Shown here piece by piece: positions 49,557-58,116 of a DNA stretch of 64,000 nucleotides. The translations under genes were made by a program, and so were the position numbers. The notes under the pieces were generated by a model. The model was not told the DNA's origin, did no database searches, and saw nothing but the letters and a program-made list of their open reading frames with translations. The stretch's first letter is position 1, and each line of letters begins with the position of its first letter. Source of the stretch: Streptomyces sp. R44 (GTDB taxonomy: Bacteria > Actinomycetota > Actinomycetes > Streptomycetales > Streptomycetaceae). The stretch covers positions 434,001 through 498,000 of the forward strand of contig NZ_CP163444.1 of the NCBI RefSeq assembly GCF_041053105.1, read 5' to 3'.

Positions 49557-52223
49557 ATGCGCAGCGTGGCCGGCGAGGTGTTCCTCCTGCAGCTGGCCGT
49601 CGTGGTGCTGCTCGTCGCCGCCGCGGTGGTGGCGCTCGTGGTGCAAGCCCGGAGCGCCGGCATGGAGGACGCCCGGCACCGTACGCTCGCCGCCGCCGGA
49701 ACGTTCGCGGAATCTCCGGGAATCGTCGCGGCCCTGCGCAGCCCCCATCCGACCGCAGTGCTACAGCCGAGCGCCGAGGCGGCCCGGAAGATCGCCGGGG
49801 TCGACGGCATCAACGTGTACACGCTCTCCGGGGTCACCCTCGCCCACAGCGACCCGCGGCAGATCGGGAAGCACGTCGTCGGCCCCTTCTCCAAGGCGGC
49901 GGCCGGCCAGTCCTTCACCGAGACCTTCGAAGGGTCCCTGGGGCAGTCCGTGGTATCGGTGGTCCCCGTCAAGGACTCCGACGGCCGCGTCATCGCCATC
50001 GTCTCCTCCCCGGTCACGGTCCAGAACGTGCAGAGCATGGTGAACCGGCAGCTGCCGGTCGTCCTCGGCAGTGCAGCCGCGGTGCTCGCCCTGTCCGCGG
50101 GCGGAACCGCTCTGGTGAGCCGTCGGCTGCTGCGCCGGACCCATGGCCTGGGACCGGCCGAGATGACGAGGATGTACGAGCACCACGACGCGGTGCTGCA
50201 CGCGGTGCGAGAGGGCGTGCTGATCGTCGGCGGCGGCGGACGGCTGCTGCTGGCCAATGACGAGGCGCGGCGGCTGCTGCGGCTGCCCGTGGACGCGGAA
50301 GGCCTCCCCGTCACGGACCTGGGTCTGGAGGAGGGGATCGCCGAGCCGATCGCATCGGGCCGTTCCGCGACCGACGAGCTGCACATGGCAGCCGATCGGC
50401 TGCTGTCGGTGAACATCCGGCCCACCGCCCCGTACGGGCAGGCCGGGACCGTCGTCACGCTGCGGGACACCACCGAGCTGCGGGCACTCTCCGGCAGGGC
50501 AGAGGTGGCCCGCGAACGGCTGAAGCTGCTCTACGACGCGGGGGTGCGGGTGGGAACGACGCTGAACGTCGAGCGCACTGCGGAGGAACTGGCGGAGGTG
50601 GCGGTCCCGCGGTTCGCCGACGTGGTCACGGTCGACCTGCTGGATCCGGTGCTGCGCGGCGAGGAGCCGGCCGAAGCGAGCACCGAGATGCGCCGCACCG
50701 CCGCCGTCGGCCTTCAGGGCGACCACCCGCTCTACCCCGTCGGCGAGCTGATCCGATTCGTTCCCACCAGCCCCATGGCGGCCGGGCTGGCCGCCGGCCG
50801 TGCGGTCCTGGAGGCGGACCTGCGCACCACCCACGGCTGGCGGATCCAGGACCCGGCCAACGCCCTGCGGATCCTGGACCGCGGCATCCACTCCTTGATC
50901 GCCGTGCCCCTGCGGGCCCGGGGCGTGGTGCTGGGGATGGCCGGCTACTGGCGGGGGCAGGACTCCCCGCCGTTCGACGAGGAGGACGTGTCCTTCGCCG
51001 AGGAGCTGACCGCCCGGGCGGCACTGGCCGTCGACAATGCCCGCCGCTACACCCGCGAGCACACCATGGCCGTGACCCTGCAGCGCAGCCTGCTGCCCCG
51101 GGGCGTACCGGAGCAGTCCGCCGTCGAGGTCGCGCACCGCTATCTGGCTGCCCAGGCCGGTGTGGGTGGTGACTGGTTCGATGTCATCCCGCTGCCCGGC
51201 ACCCGGGTGGCCCTGGTGGTCGGCGACGTCGTCGGCCACGGTCTCCACGCAGCCGCCACCATGGGCCGTCTGCGCACCGCCGTGTACAACTTCTCCACCC
51301 TCGACCTGCCTCCGGACGAACTCCTGAGCCACCTGGACGAGCTGGTCGCCCACATCGACACCGACGAGCAGGAGTGGCAGGGGATCACCGGAGCCACCTG
51401 CCTGTGCGCCATCTACGATCCCGTCTCGGGGCAGGTGACGGCCGCCACCGCCGGGCATCCGGGCCCCGCTCTGGTCCACCCCGACGGAACCGTGTCCTTC
51501 CCCGAGGTGCCCGTCTCCCCTCCGCTGGGCCTGGGCGAGGGCCTGCCCATGGAAACCATGACGGTCACCCTGCCCGAAGGCTCCCGGCTGGCACTCTTCA
51601 CCGACGGGCTGATCGAGAGCCGCGACCGCGATCCGGACGCGGGCCTGGCAGCGCTGCGCGCCGCCCTGGCCGGGCCCGCCCGCACCCCGGAGGAAACCTG
51701 CACCGCGGTGATCGACGCGATGCTGCCCACCAGGCCCAGCGACGACATCGCACTACTGGTGGCCCGCACCCGCCGACTGGACCCCGCGCGGATCGCCGAG
51801 TGGGACGTGCGGCCCGACCCTGCGGCGGTGTCCCCGGTGCGCAACGCCTGCGCCCGCCGACTGGCGGAGTGGGGCCTGGAGGAGATCGCCTTTACGACGG
51901 AACTCATCCTCAGCGAGCTGATAACCAACGCCATCCGCTACGGCACCGAGCCCATCCGGGTGAGGCTGCTGTACGACCGCAGCCTGATCTGCGAGGTCTC
52001 CGACGGGTCCAGCACCTCCCCGCACCTGCGCCGGGCCGAGGCCACCGACGAGGGCGGTCGCGGCCTGTTCCTCGTCGCGCAGTTCGCCGAGCGCTGGGGC
52101 ACCCGCTACACCGCCCGCGGCAAGATCATCTGGAGCGAGCAGGGCCTCCTCGACGGGGCCGCACCGCCAGCGATGGATCTCGGGGAGGCGCTCCTGGCCG
52201 GGTGGGACGACGAGGGGTTCTGA
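49557..52223 (+). CDS. Membrane sensor SpoIIE phosphatase with anti-sigma ATPase domain
   Basis: 888 residues from the ATG at 49557, just before the first membrane span (VFLLQLAVVVLLVAAAVVALVV); an in-frame start at 49389 would add a basic tail. Order: membrane span, external Cache-like sensor (GVDGINVYTLSGVTLAHSDPRQIGKHVVGPF), second span near 50070-50110, PAS, GAF, SpoIIE/PP2C (GVGGDWFDVIPLPGTR, VVGDVVGHGLHAA) and a C-terminal HATPase of RsbW type (ELILSELITNAIRYG, DEGGRGLFLVAQFAERWG). It both removes phosphate from anti-anti-sigma partners and may itself bind sigma factors, a typical Streptomyces stress-response design. Confidence 0.92.
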   Translation: MRSVAGEVFLLQLAVVVLLVAAAVVALVVQARSAGMEDARHRTLAAAGTFAESPGIVAALRSPHPTAVLQPSAEAARKIAGVDGINVYTLSGVTLAHSDPRQIGKHVVGPFSKAAAGQSFTETFEGSLGQSVVSVVPVKDSDGRVIAIVSSPVTVQNVQSMVNRQLPVVLGSAAAVLALSAGGTALVSRRLLRRTHGLGPAEMTRMYEHHDAVLHAVREGVLIVGGGGRLLLANDEARRLLRLPVDAEGLPVTDLGLEEGIAEPIASGRSATDELHMAADRLLSVNIRPTAPYGQAGTVVTLRDTTELRALSGRAEVARERLKLLYDAGVRVGTTLNVERTAEELAEVAVPRFADVVTVDLLDPVLRGEEPAEASTEMRRTAAVGLQGDHPLYPVGELIRFVPTSPMAAGLAAGRAVLEADLRTTHGWRIQDPANALRILDRGIHSLIAVPLRARGVVLGMAGYWRGQDSPPFDEEDVSFAEELTARAALAVDNARRYTREHTMAVTLQRSLLPRGVPEQSAVEVAHRYLAAQAGVGGDWFDVIPLPGTRVALVVGDVVGHGLHAAATMGRLRTAVYNFSTLDLPPDELLSHLDELVAHIDTDEQEWQGITGATCLCAIYDPVSGQVTAATAGHPGPALVHPDGTVSFPEVPVSPPLGLGEGLPMETMTVTLPEGSRLALFTDGLIESRDRDPDAGLAALRAALAGPARTPEETCTAVIDAMLPTRPSDDIALLVARTRRLDPARIAEWDVRPDPAAVSPVRNACARRLAEWGLEEIAFTTELILSELITNAIRYGTEPIRVRLLYDRSLICEVSDGSSTSPHLRRAEATDEGGRGLFLVAQFAERWGTRYTARGKIIWSEQGLLDGAAPPAMDLGEALLAGWDDEGF

Positions 52224-52345
52224 GAACGCGCCGGTACGGCAGGCGCAGGGAAGACAGCGGACACCACCGTCTGGGACTGCGCTGCCGAGGCCGCCGAACG
52301 TACGCTGGCCTCGATCAGTACGCGACCGCCCGTTATGGAGCCTTT

Positions 52346-53488
52346 GTGCCCGCACCTCGTCTCCGGACAGCCTTCGTCGCCGCCTGCCTGGTCCTCACGG
52401 CGCCCCTCGGCGCCTGCGGAGGCAAGCCCGCCACCGCGCCCAGGGCACCCGCAGTGGCCACCTCCGCCGCGGACGCCGGCGGCATGGCAGCACTGACCAC
52501 AGCGGCGAAGAAAGAGGGCTCGCTCCACACGATCGCGCTCCCGAGCGACTGGGCCAACTACGGCGCAGTGATCGACGGATTCGAGAAGAAGTACGGGATC
52601 AGGGTCACGGTGGAGAACCCGGAAGGTACCAGCCAGGACGAGATCAACGCCCTGAAGGAGCACAGGGGTGGAGGCCGCGCCCCCGATGTGATCGACGTGG
52701 GGGGCTCGTTCGCGCAGTCCGCGGCACGTCAGGGCCTGCTCGCTCCGTACAAGGTCGCCGCCTACGACGAGATCCCCAAGGAACAGAAGGACGACCGGGC
52801 CCGCTGGTACAACAGCTACGGCGGTTACATCTCGATCGGCTGTGACGCCAAACGCGTCACGACCTGCCCCGCGACCTTCGCCGACCTGCGCAAGCCCGAG
52901 TACAAGGGCAAGGTCGCGCTCAACGGCGACCCCACCAAGTCCGGCTCCGCCTTCGCCGGGGTCTACGCGGCGGCCCTGGCGAACGGGGGTTCCTTCGACG
53001 ACGTCCAGCCCGGCATCGACTTCTTCGCCGAGCTCAGCAAGAACGGCAACTTCATCCCGGTCGAATCCACCCCGGCCACGATCGCGAAGGGCCAGACCCC
53101 GATCAGCATCGACTGGGACTTCCTCAACCTCGGATACGCCGACGAATTCCGCGAGAAGGGCACGGACGTCGACTGGCAGACCGCCATCCCCTTCGACGGC
53201 AGCTTCGCTCAGTACTACGCGAACGGGGTGAACAAAGACGCTCCGCACCCCGCGGCGGCACGTCTGTGGCAGGAGTACGTCTTCAGCCCGGAGGGCCAGA
53301 ACCTCCGGCTCGGCGCCTACGCACGCCCCGTCCTCATGGACGCCATGGAGAAGGACGGCACCCTCGACAAGGCCGCCGCCGAGAAGCTGCCGACGGTCGA
53401 GGGCACGCCGACGTTTCCGACGGAGGCACAGACGGAGAAGGCAAGAGAGACCGTCAACAGCGGCTGGGCCGAGGCCGTCTCGAGCTGA
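52346..53488 (+). CDS. Solute-binding lipoprotein without its transporter
   Basis: 380 residues, GTG at 52346 with TGGAG upstream. Lipobox APLGAC (near residue 28). The ABC binding-protein fold of the iron/spermidine/putrescine class is visible: EKKYGIRVTVENPEGTSQDEINAL, PDVIDVGGSFAQSAARQGLLAPYK, KVALNGDPTKSGSAFAGVYAAAL. The permease and ATPase genes normally following it are absent; degraded genes lie there instead. It may serve a transporter encoded elsewhere, or be left over. Polyamine binding would suit the agmatine theme but is not shown. Confidence 0.88.
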   Translation: MPAPRLRTAFVAACLVLTAPLGACGGKPATAPRAPAVATSAADAGGMAALTTAAKKEGSLHTIALPSDWANYGAVIDGFEKKYGIRVTVENPEGTSQDEINALKEHRGGGRAPDVIDVGGSFAQSAARQGLLAPYKVAAYDEIPKEQKDDRARWYNSYGGYISIGCDAKRVTTCPATFADLRKPEYKGKVALNGDPTKSGSAFAGVYAAALANGGSFDDVQPGIDFFAELSKNGNFIPVESTPATIAKGQTPISIDWDFLNLGYADEFREKGTDVDWQTAIPFDGSFAQYYANGVNKDAPHPAAARLWQEYVFSPEGQNLRLGAYARPVLMDAMEKDGTLDKAAAEKLPTVEGTPTFPTEAQTEKARETVNSGWAEAVSS

Positions 53489-53526
53489 GGGCCAAGGGCG
53501 CTCCTGACCAGGCGTGTACCTCGGCC

Positions 53527-54413
53527 ACGGGACGGGGCATCGTGGTGGACTCACCGCCCGGCGCCGGGAAGTCCACCCTGGTCAAGCGCGCCACCGGCCG
53601 TCTGACCGGGGCAGGCCACCAGGTCGTGATCGTCGCGCAGACTGACGAACAGGTCGACGACCTGGTCGACAACATCGCCCGGGAATACCCGGACCTCCCC
53701 GTCGGCCGCCTGCACAAGAAGGACTTCGTCCTGCCCGAACGGGTGTGCCGGCACGCCAACGTGCGGGGCAGCAACGAGGCACCCGCCCTCCGCGACCTGC
53801 CGGTCGTCGTCTTCACCGCCAAGAAGTGGTCGCACGTCCCCCGCGAGAAGTGCGCGCCGTGGCGCTGGGCCATCGTCGACACGGCCTACCAGATGCGCTC
53901 GGACGCCCTGCCGGCCACGGCGCCCCTGTTCTCCGAGGACGACTCGCAGGTGCTCATCGTCGGCGACGCCGGGCAGCTGGACCCCTTCGCCACGGTCGAG
54001 ACCGACCGCTGGTCCGGCCTGACCTGGGACCCGCTCCGCAACGCCGTCGACGTCACCCTCGCGCACAACCCCACCCTGCTGCGCCGCGGACTCCCCGTCT
54101 CCTGGCGCCTGCCCGAGACGGCGGCCCCCCCTGGTACAGACGGCCTTCTACCCCTTCGTCTCCGGCACCACGGCAGCCGACCGCGTCCTCGCCTACGGCA
54201 CCGCGCCCCACCCAGCGACCGCGACCGCGACCGACGACGTCCTGGCCCGCGCCGCCGAGACCGGCTGGGGCCTGCTGGAACTCCCCGCACGGCACACCCT
54301 CGACGACGACCCCGAGGTGGCCGGGGCCCTCGCCGAGACCACCGCCCGGCTCCTCGGACGCGGAGCACTCGTGAACGGCGAACCACTGCGGGAGTCCCGC
54401 ATCGGAGAGGATG
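53527..54413 (+). pseudogene. Frameshifted, truncated P-loop ATPase (SF1 helicase-like)
   Basis: The first frame reads GRGIVVDSPPGAGKSTLVKR (Walker A) and, later, WAIVDTAYQMRSDALPATAPLF, SQVLIVGDAGQLDPFATV and LPVSWRLPETAAP, as in a Streptomyces AAA/UvrD-like ATPase family. The coding then continues one frame over (LVQTAFYPFVSGTTAADRVL ... LLELPARHTLDDDPEVAGALAETTARLLGRG). The shift is at a run of seven Cs at 54125-54131, where six would restore the frame. The C-terminal part of the family (remaining helicase motifs) is missing. Walker B also has DTAYQ where DEAYQ is expected. Confidence 0.85.
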
Positions 54414-54773
54414 CTTCACGAGCGGCCCACCGTCCCGTTCGGCTTCATCGTGGAGGAGCATGTCTTCCGCCGCAGGCTGGGCGGGGCGGAGATGCAGCGG
54501 AGCAAGCTGGACCTGGTGCTGAGTGGACCGCGCAACGTGACCTTGCAAGTGGTGCCGATGGAAGCCGAATTCCACGGCTGCCTGGACAGGCCGGTGCGAC
54601 TCCTGGAGGCTCCGGACGGGCGACGACTGGGGTACTCCGAGAGGTAGCAGAACGGTCGGCTGATCTCCGACCCGAAAAAGGTGCGCCTCCTCTGTCAGCA
54701 CGCGGAGCGCCAGCCTTTCACCATCGGCCGCGAGGGCTGGGAGCGGTTCGTGTCGTTCGCGATGGAGGAATGA
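54411..54773 (+). pseudogene. Remnant of a DUF5753 (Scr1-type XRE regulator) C-terminal domain
   Basis: LHERPTVPFGFIVEEHVFRRRLGG, then RNVTLQVVPMEAEFHGCLDRPVRLLEAPDGRRLGYSE, match the DUF5753 ligand domain found after XRE helix-turn-helix domains in Streptomyces. A stop (TAG at 54645) interrupts it, after which NGRLISDPKKVRLL continues the family pattern to 54773. The HTH part is gone; it is joined directly to the ATPase remnant. Confidence 0.75.
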
Positions 54774-54839
54774 GCGGCACTCCCACTCGGCGTCACGCGG
54801 GAGCCGCCCGCCGCAGTACGGCGGCGGGCGACGCTTGTC

Positions 54840-55094
54840 TCAGAACAGTGCCAAGCCCTCGCCGCCGGTGTCCGCGACGACCGGCCGGGGCTGGGCGGGG
54901 AGGCCGTCCAGGCGGTCGGGGCCGGCCGCGGCGGCCACAGCGGGGGCCGTATCGGCCAGCCAGCCGCGGAACCGCTCGGCGGCCTCACGGTAGGGGACCT
55001 GTGCCAGGACACGGTGCTCGCCGTCAGGGCAGAAGTCGACCGTGACGGTGAACAGGCAGGAACGGGGCGCGTTCTGGCTGCCCGTCCAGGACAC
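54840..55094 (-). CDS. Hypothetical small protein, start uncertain
   Basis: 84 residues from a GTG at 55094; coding character (GREPCGVLRVSWTGSQNAPRSC) seems to begin further upstream, but no good start codon is seen before the endonuclease stop at 55160. The body, CLFTVTVDFCPDGEHRVLAQVPYREAAERFRGWLAD, looks like a real alpha/beta protein. No family recognised. Confidence 0.4.
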   Translation of the reverse strand: MSWTGSQNAPRSCLFTVTVDFCPDGEHRVLAQVPYREAAERFRGWLADTAPAVAAAAGPDRLDGLPAQPRPVVADTGGEGLALF

Positions 55095-55159
55095 GCGCAG
55101 GACGCCGCAGGGCTCGCGCCCGCGCGGGGTCCGATGGGTCGGGCGCAGTGACCGGCAGG

Positions 55160-56212
55160 CTATGAGGGCGGTCCACGCGGCGAGGTGCGGCAACGGCGGA
55201 CGGTGCGCGCGCGACAGCCAGTGCAGCGGTGCCAGTGGCGAAGCCAGTCGTCGGCGTCGGTGCGGAAGAGGCGGGTGTAACGGTTCGCCACGCGGACGTC
55301 GTTGGCGTAGAGATGGTCGGGACGTTCCCGCGTGTTGCAGGACTGGCAGACGGGGGCGCGGACGTAGCCGTGCTCGTGGCAGTGGTCGAGGACCACGGCG
55401 GGCGCGGCGCGGCAGACGGCGCACACCCAGCCGGTCACCTCTCTGGCGATGCCGGGCTTCCTGCTGAGCACCGAGTACAGCCGGCCTTCAAGCTCCTTGT
55501 CGTACGGGCGCGGTGAGGCGGCGGGGTCCTCGGGGCCTGTCGCCCGCCGGTCCTCAAGGCTCGTCGCCCGTCGGCCGTCGGCGTCCCCGGCCCGCCGGGG
55601 GCGGGAGGGCGGCTCGGCCACGGCCACGCCCGTCTCACGGGGCCCCGCGGCTCGCAGCCACCGCGTCTCGGCGTGCTCGGCCGCATCGAGCAGCCTCACC
55701 ACCGCGCGCGGCAGCCACCACGTCCGCCGGGTCCCGTCACGGGTGTGCTCCACGAGTACCTGTCGCCAGTCGAGCCCCGCCAGATGGCACGGCCGGCCGT
55801 CCCCGTGCCGTGCCCCGCGTCCGGGACCGCCCGGCAACCGGAGTTCCCCCGCGACGCGCCGCCGCCAGCGCAGCCGCGTCTCCCCGTCGTACTCCGGCTC
55901 CGGCTCCGACGCCCCGCGGAACGGACCGACGCGGACCAGGTCCCGCCGGTCCATCCCCACCGCGTTCAGCTCCGCGGCCGCGCGGCGTACCTCGCGCTCC
56001 GCGACGCCCCACCGACCGCCGCCCGCCTCGACCGTCGCCACCACACGGCTGCCGAGCAGGACGTATCCCGTCCGGGCACGGGCCGACGAGCGGGTGAACG
56101 CCCCGGAAGCCGTCGGCACGGCGCCGCCGGCCGTCAGACCGACCCACAGCGCGTCCGCGGCGTCCAGGGTGATCAGGCCGTCCGCGCGGCCGGGCACGAC
56201 ACGCTCCGTCAT
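55160..56212 (-). CDS. HNH/endonuclease VII-like nuclease domain protein
   Basis: 350 residues. Residues about 255-310 carry the recombination-endonuclease VII pattern: WVCAVCRAAPAVVLDHCHEHGYVRAPVCQSCNTRE, with paired CxxC zinc ligands and the DHCH catalytic histidines, followed by the N residue. The first 250 residues are an uncharacterised alpha/beta region with charged linkers (RRATSLEDRRATGPEDPAA, a duplicated motif). In phage T4 the relative cuts branched DNA; bacterial copies have unknown targets. Stands between pseudogenes and the GTPase operon. Confidence 0.82.
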   Translation of the reverse strand: MTERVVPGRADGLITLDAADALWVGLTAGGAVPTASGAFTRSSARARTGYVLLGSRVVATVEAGGGRWGVAEREVRRAAAELNAVGMDRRDLVRVGPFRGASEPEPEYDGETRLRWRRRVAGELRLPGGPGRGARHGDGRPCHLAGLDWRQVLVEHTRDGTRRTWWLPRAVVRLLDAAEHAETRWLRAAGPRETGVAVAEPPSRPRRAGDADGRRATSLEDRRATGPEDPAASPRPYDKELEGRLYSVLSRKPGIAREVTGWVCAVCRAAPAVVLDHCHEHGYVRAPVCQSCNTRERPDHLYANDVRVANRYTRLFRTDADDWLRHWHRCTGCRARTVRRCRTSPRGPPS

Positions 56213-56373
56213 ACCGACAGGCTAACGGCGCCGACACGCCGATGGGTTCGAGCTCCCCGGGCGGGACGCCTGGTCTCGGTCGGCGGAGTTCGCGTCGGGG
56301 GCCTGAGCCGCGCCTGTCCCGGCGGTCGCGTGGTCACGGGGCGCGTTCACCGCCGGGACCTCGGACCGTCAGG

Positions 56374-58116
56374 TCAGCGGGTCGGCCCGACAAGCTTCTC
56401 GGCCTCGTCTCGGAGGCCCTTGATCGCTGTCAGGGCCGCTTCGCGCTCGGCCTTGATCTTCAAACCCCGCTCCATGAGGCCGCTGAGCGATCGTTCCACT
56501 TCGGCGATCCACTCGTTCAGGTACCGCTCGCCGGCGTCGGTGAGAGCGGTCCGCTGTTCGCGTGCCTCCTCGTCGAAGTGATTCCTTATCTGCTTCCGCA
56601 GCTTGTTGACCGCCATCCACCTGCTCTGGTCCTGCGCGACGCTCGCCAGGTCCATCAACGGCCCCATGACCGCCAGCACCCACTGCACCTTGCCGGCCGC
56701 ACCGGCCACCTTGCCGGCCGCCTTGGTCTTGCCCCACGGTTTGAACTTCCCCACACCGTCGGAGACTTTCCCGCCGGCGTCGAGGACCTTCTGGCCCACC
56801 CGGTTCTTGCTGAGCTTTTCCACGACGGCGGAGGCCGCGCTTCCCGGCCCGCTGCCACCGTCCGCGACCTTCCCGATCCACTCGTGGGCCTTCGCGGCGC
56901 CCGCCTTCGCGGCCTTCTTCGCCGCTTCCTTGGCCCCCTGCGCCAGCGGTGACGCGTCGCCCGGGGACGCATCGATCGTCGGATCGGGTGCTTCGATGCC
57001 GTTCACCCAGGATTCGGGCTCGGGCACACCCGTTCCGTACTCGGCGACCAGCGCGTCGAACGCCGTCCTCACCGACGTGGAGAATCTCGCGTCGAACTCG
57101 GTGCTCGCACACTCCAGTTCCTCTTGAACCGCACGAGCGACGTGGCCGGGGACAATGCCGTCCTTCTCCGAGACGCCGGCAGCGGCCCTGTCTCCGGCTG
57201 TCGTGATCCTGGAGGCGACGACTTCGCTCTCCCTCTTCAGGGCGCTCAGCACACGCTCCTTCGCCCGGGAGATCGACTCCTCGGCCTGCTTCGCGGTCTC
57301 CGCGGCACCGCGTTCCTCACCGTTCAGCACCCACTGGCGCTCTGCGTCCGTCAGCACTCGAAGGAGTTCGAAGGCCTGCGCCTTGGGCCGGACACCGCTG
57401 ACACCGGGCGCGATGATTCTCCGCAACTCGGCCGTCAGAGCGTCGATACCGCTCTCCGCGACAAGCGACTCACGCTGAGCGGCCGAGAGAGCCGGGTCAT
57501 TGACCGCGTCGACGTAGTCGCGTGCGTCGGCCGGGACGATCGGGACACGGTCGGCGAAGGGCCCCAGTCGCCCGCGAACCTCGTCGAGGATGACGTCGCG
57601 ATCACTGTTCTCGGCGTTCATCTTGTTGACGACGACCACACTCCGGTCGGCGAACCCGTCGGCGTCGAGCGTCCGCAGAATCGCCCTGGTCTCCGCCTCG
57701 CCCGGCAGTTCGCTCGTCGTCACGATCACCAGCGCGTCCGCACCACGCACGCCGCGCCGTGCCGCGTCGGAGTGCTCATCGATACCCGACAGCGTCCCTG
57801 GCAGGTCGACGAGCGTCACGCCGTTCCACTCGTACGGCGTCGGCTCGTGCGTCTTGGGTGCCGCGTCGACGAGTTCGCCGACAGCGGCCGAGGGGAGCCG
57901 GAGCAGTGCCGCGATGAGCGTGGACTTCCCCGCGCTGTACGGACCCGTGAGCGCGATCCGCAGCGGGCTCGTGTCGGCGCGAGGCAGGCTCGCGGTCAGG
58001 CCGCGAGTGCGAGAGTGAGCGTTCAGGACTTCTTCGGCCCGTGCGGTCAGCGCGAGTACGGGGGCGTTCAGGCCCCCGTCGTTCTTGGGCGCGTCAACCG
58101 AATCACCGTCAGTCAT
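56374..58116 (-). CDS. Dynamin-like GTPase, smaller partner
   Basis: 580 residues from the ATG at 58116. GTPase motifs: P-loop GPYSAGKS (residues 58-65), switch DLPGTLSG (G3), and NKMN (G4, NKxD-like). A long helical region follows, with a hydrophobic segment VQWVLAVMGPLMDLASVA near residues 480-500 preceded by Lys/Gly-rich repeats (KAAGKVAGAAGKV), and a final coiled-coil. It could act on membranes like bacterial dynamins or LeoA. It overlaps the larger GTPase gene by 8 bases, so the two are made together. Confidence 0.85.
   Translation of the reverse strand: MTDGDSVDAPKNDGGLNAPVLALTARAEEVLNAHSRTRGLTASLPRADTSPLRIALTGPYSAGKSTLIAALLRLPSAAVGELVDAAPKTHEPTPYEWNGVTLVDLPGTLSGIDEHSDAARRGVRGADALVIVTTSELPGEAETRAILRTLDADGFADRSVVVVNKMNAENSDRDVILDEVRGRLGPFADRVPIVPADARDYVDAVNDPALSAAQRESLVAESGIDALTAELRRIIAPGVSGVRPKAQAFELLRVLTDAERQWVLNGEERGAAETAKQAEESISRAKERVLSALKRESEVVASRITTAGDRAAAGVSEKDGIVPGHVARAVQEELECASTEFDARFSTSVRTAFDALVAEYGTGVPEPESWVNGIEAPDPTIDASPGDASPLAQGAKEAAKKAAKAGAAKAHEWIGKVADGGSGPGSAASAVVEKLSKNRVGQKVLDAGGKVSDGVGKFKPWGKTKAAGKVAGAAGKVQWVLAVMGPLMDLASVAQDQSRWMAVNKLRKQIRNHFDEEAREQRTALTDAGERYLNEWIAEVERSLSGLMERGLKIKAEREAALTAIKGLRDEAEKLVGPTR

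Noticed and set aside
54053..54295. Minus-strand frame with a plausible length opposite the ATPase remnant
   Set aside because: No family features, and it overlaps clear remnants of the ATPase on the plus strand.
56374..58116. Call of the sporulation dynamins DynA/DynB for the GTPase pair
   Set aside because: Those proteins have clear paired membrane spans and different neighbours; here hydrophobic segments are weak and the context differs.
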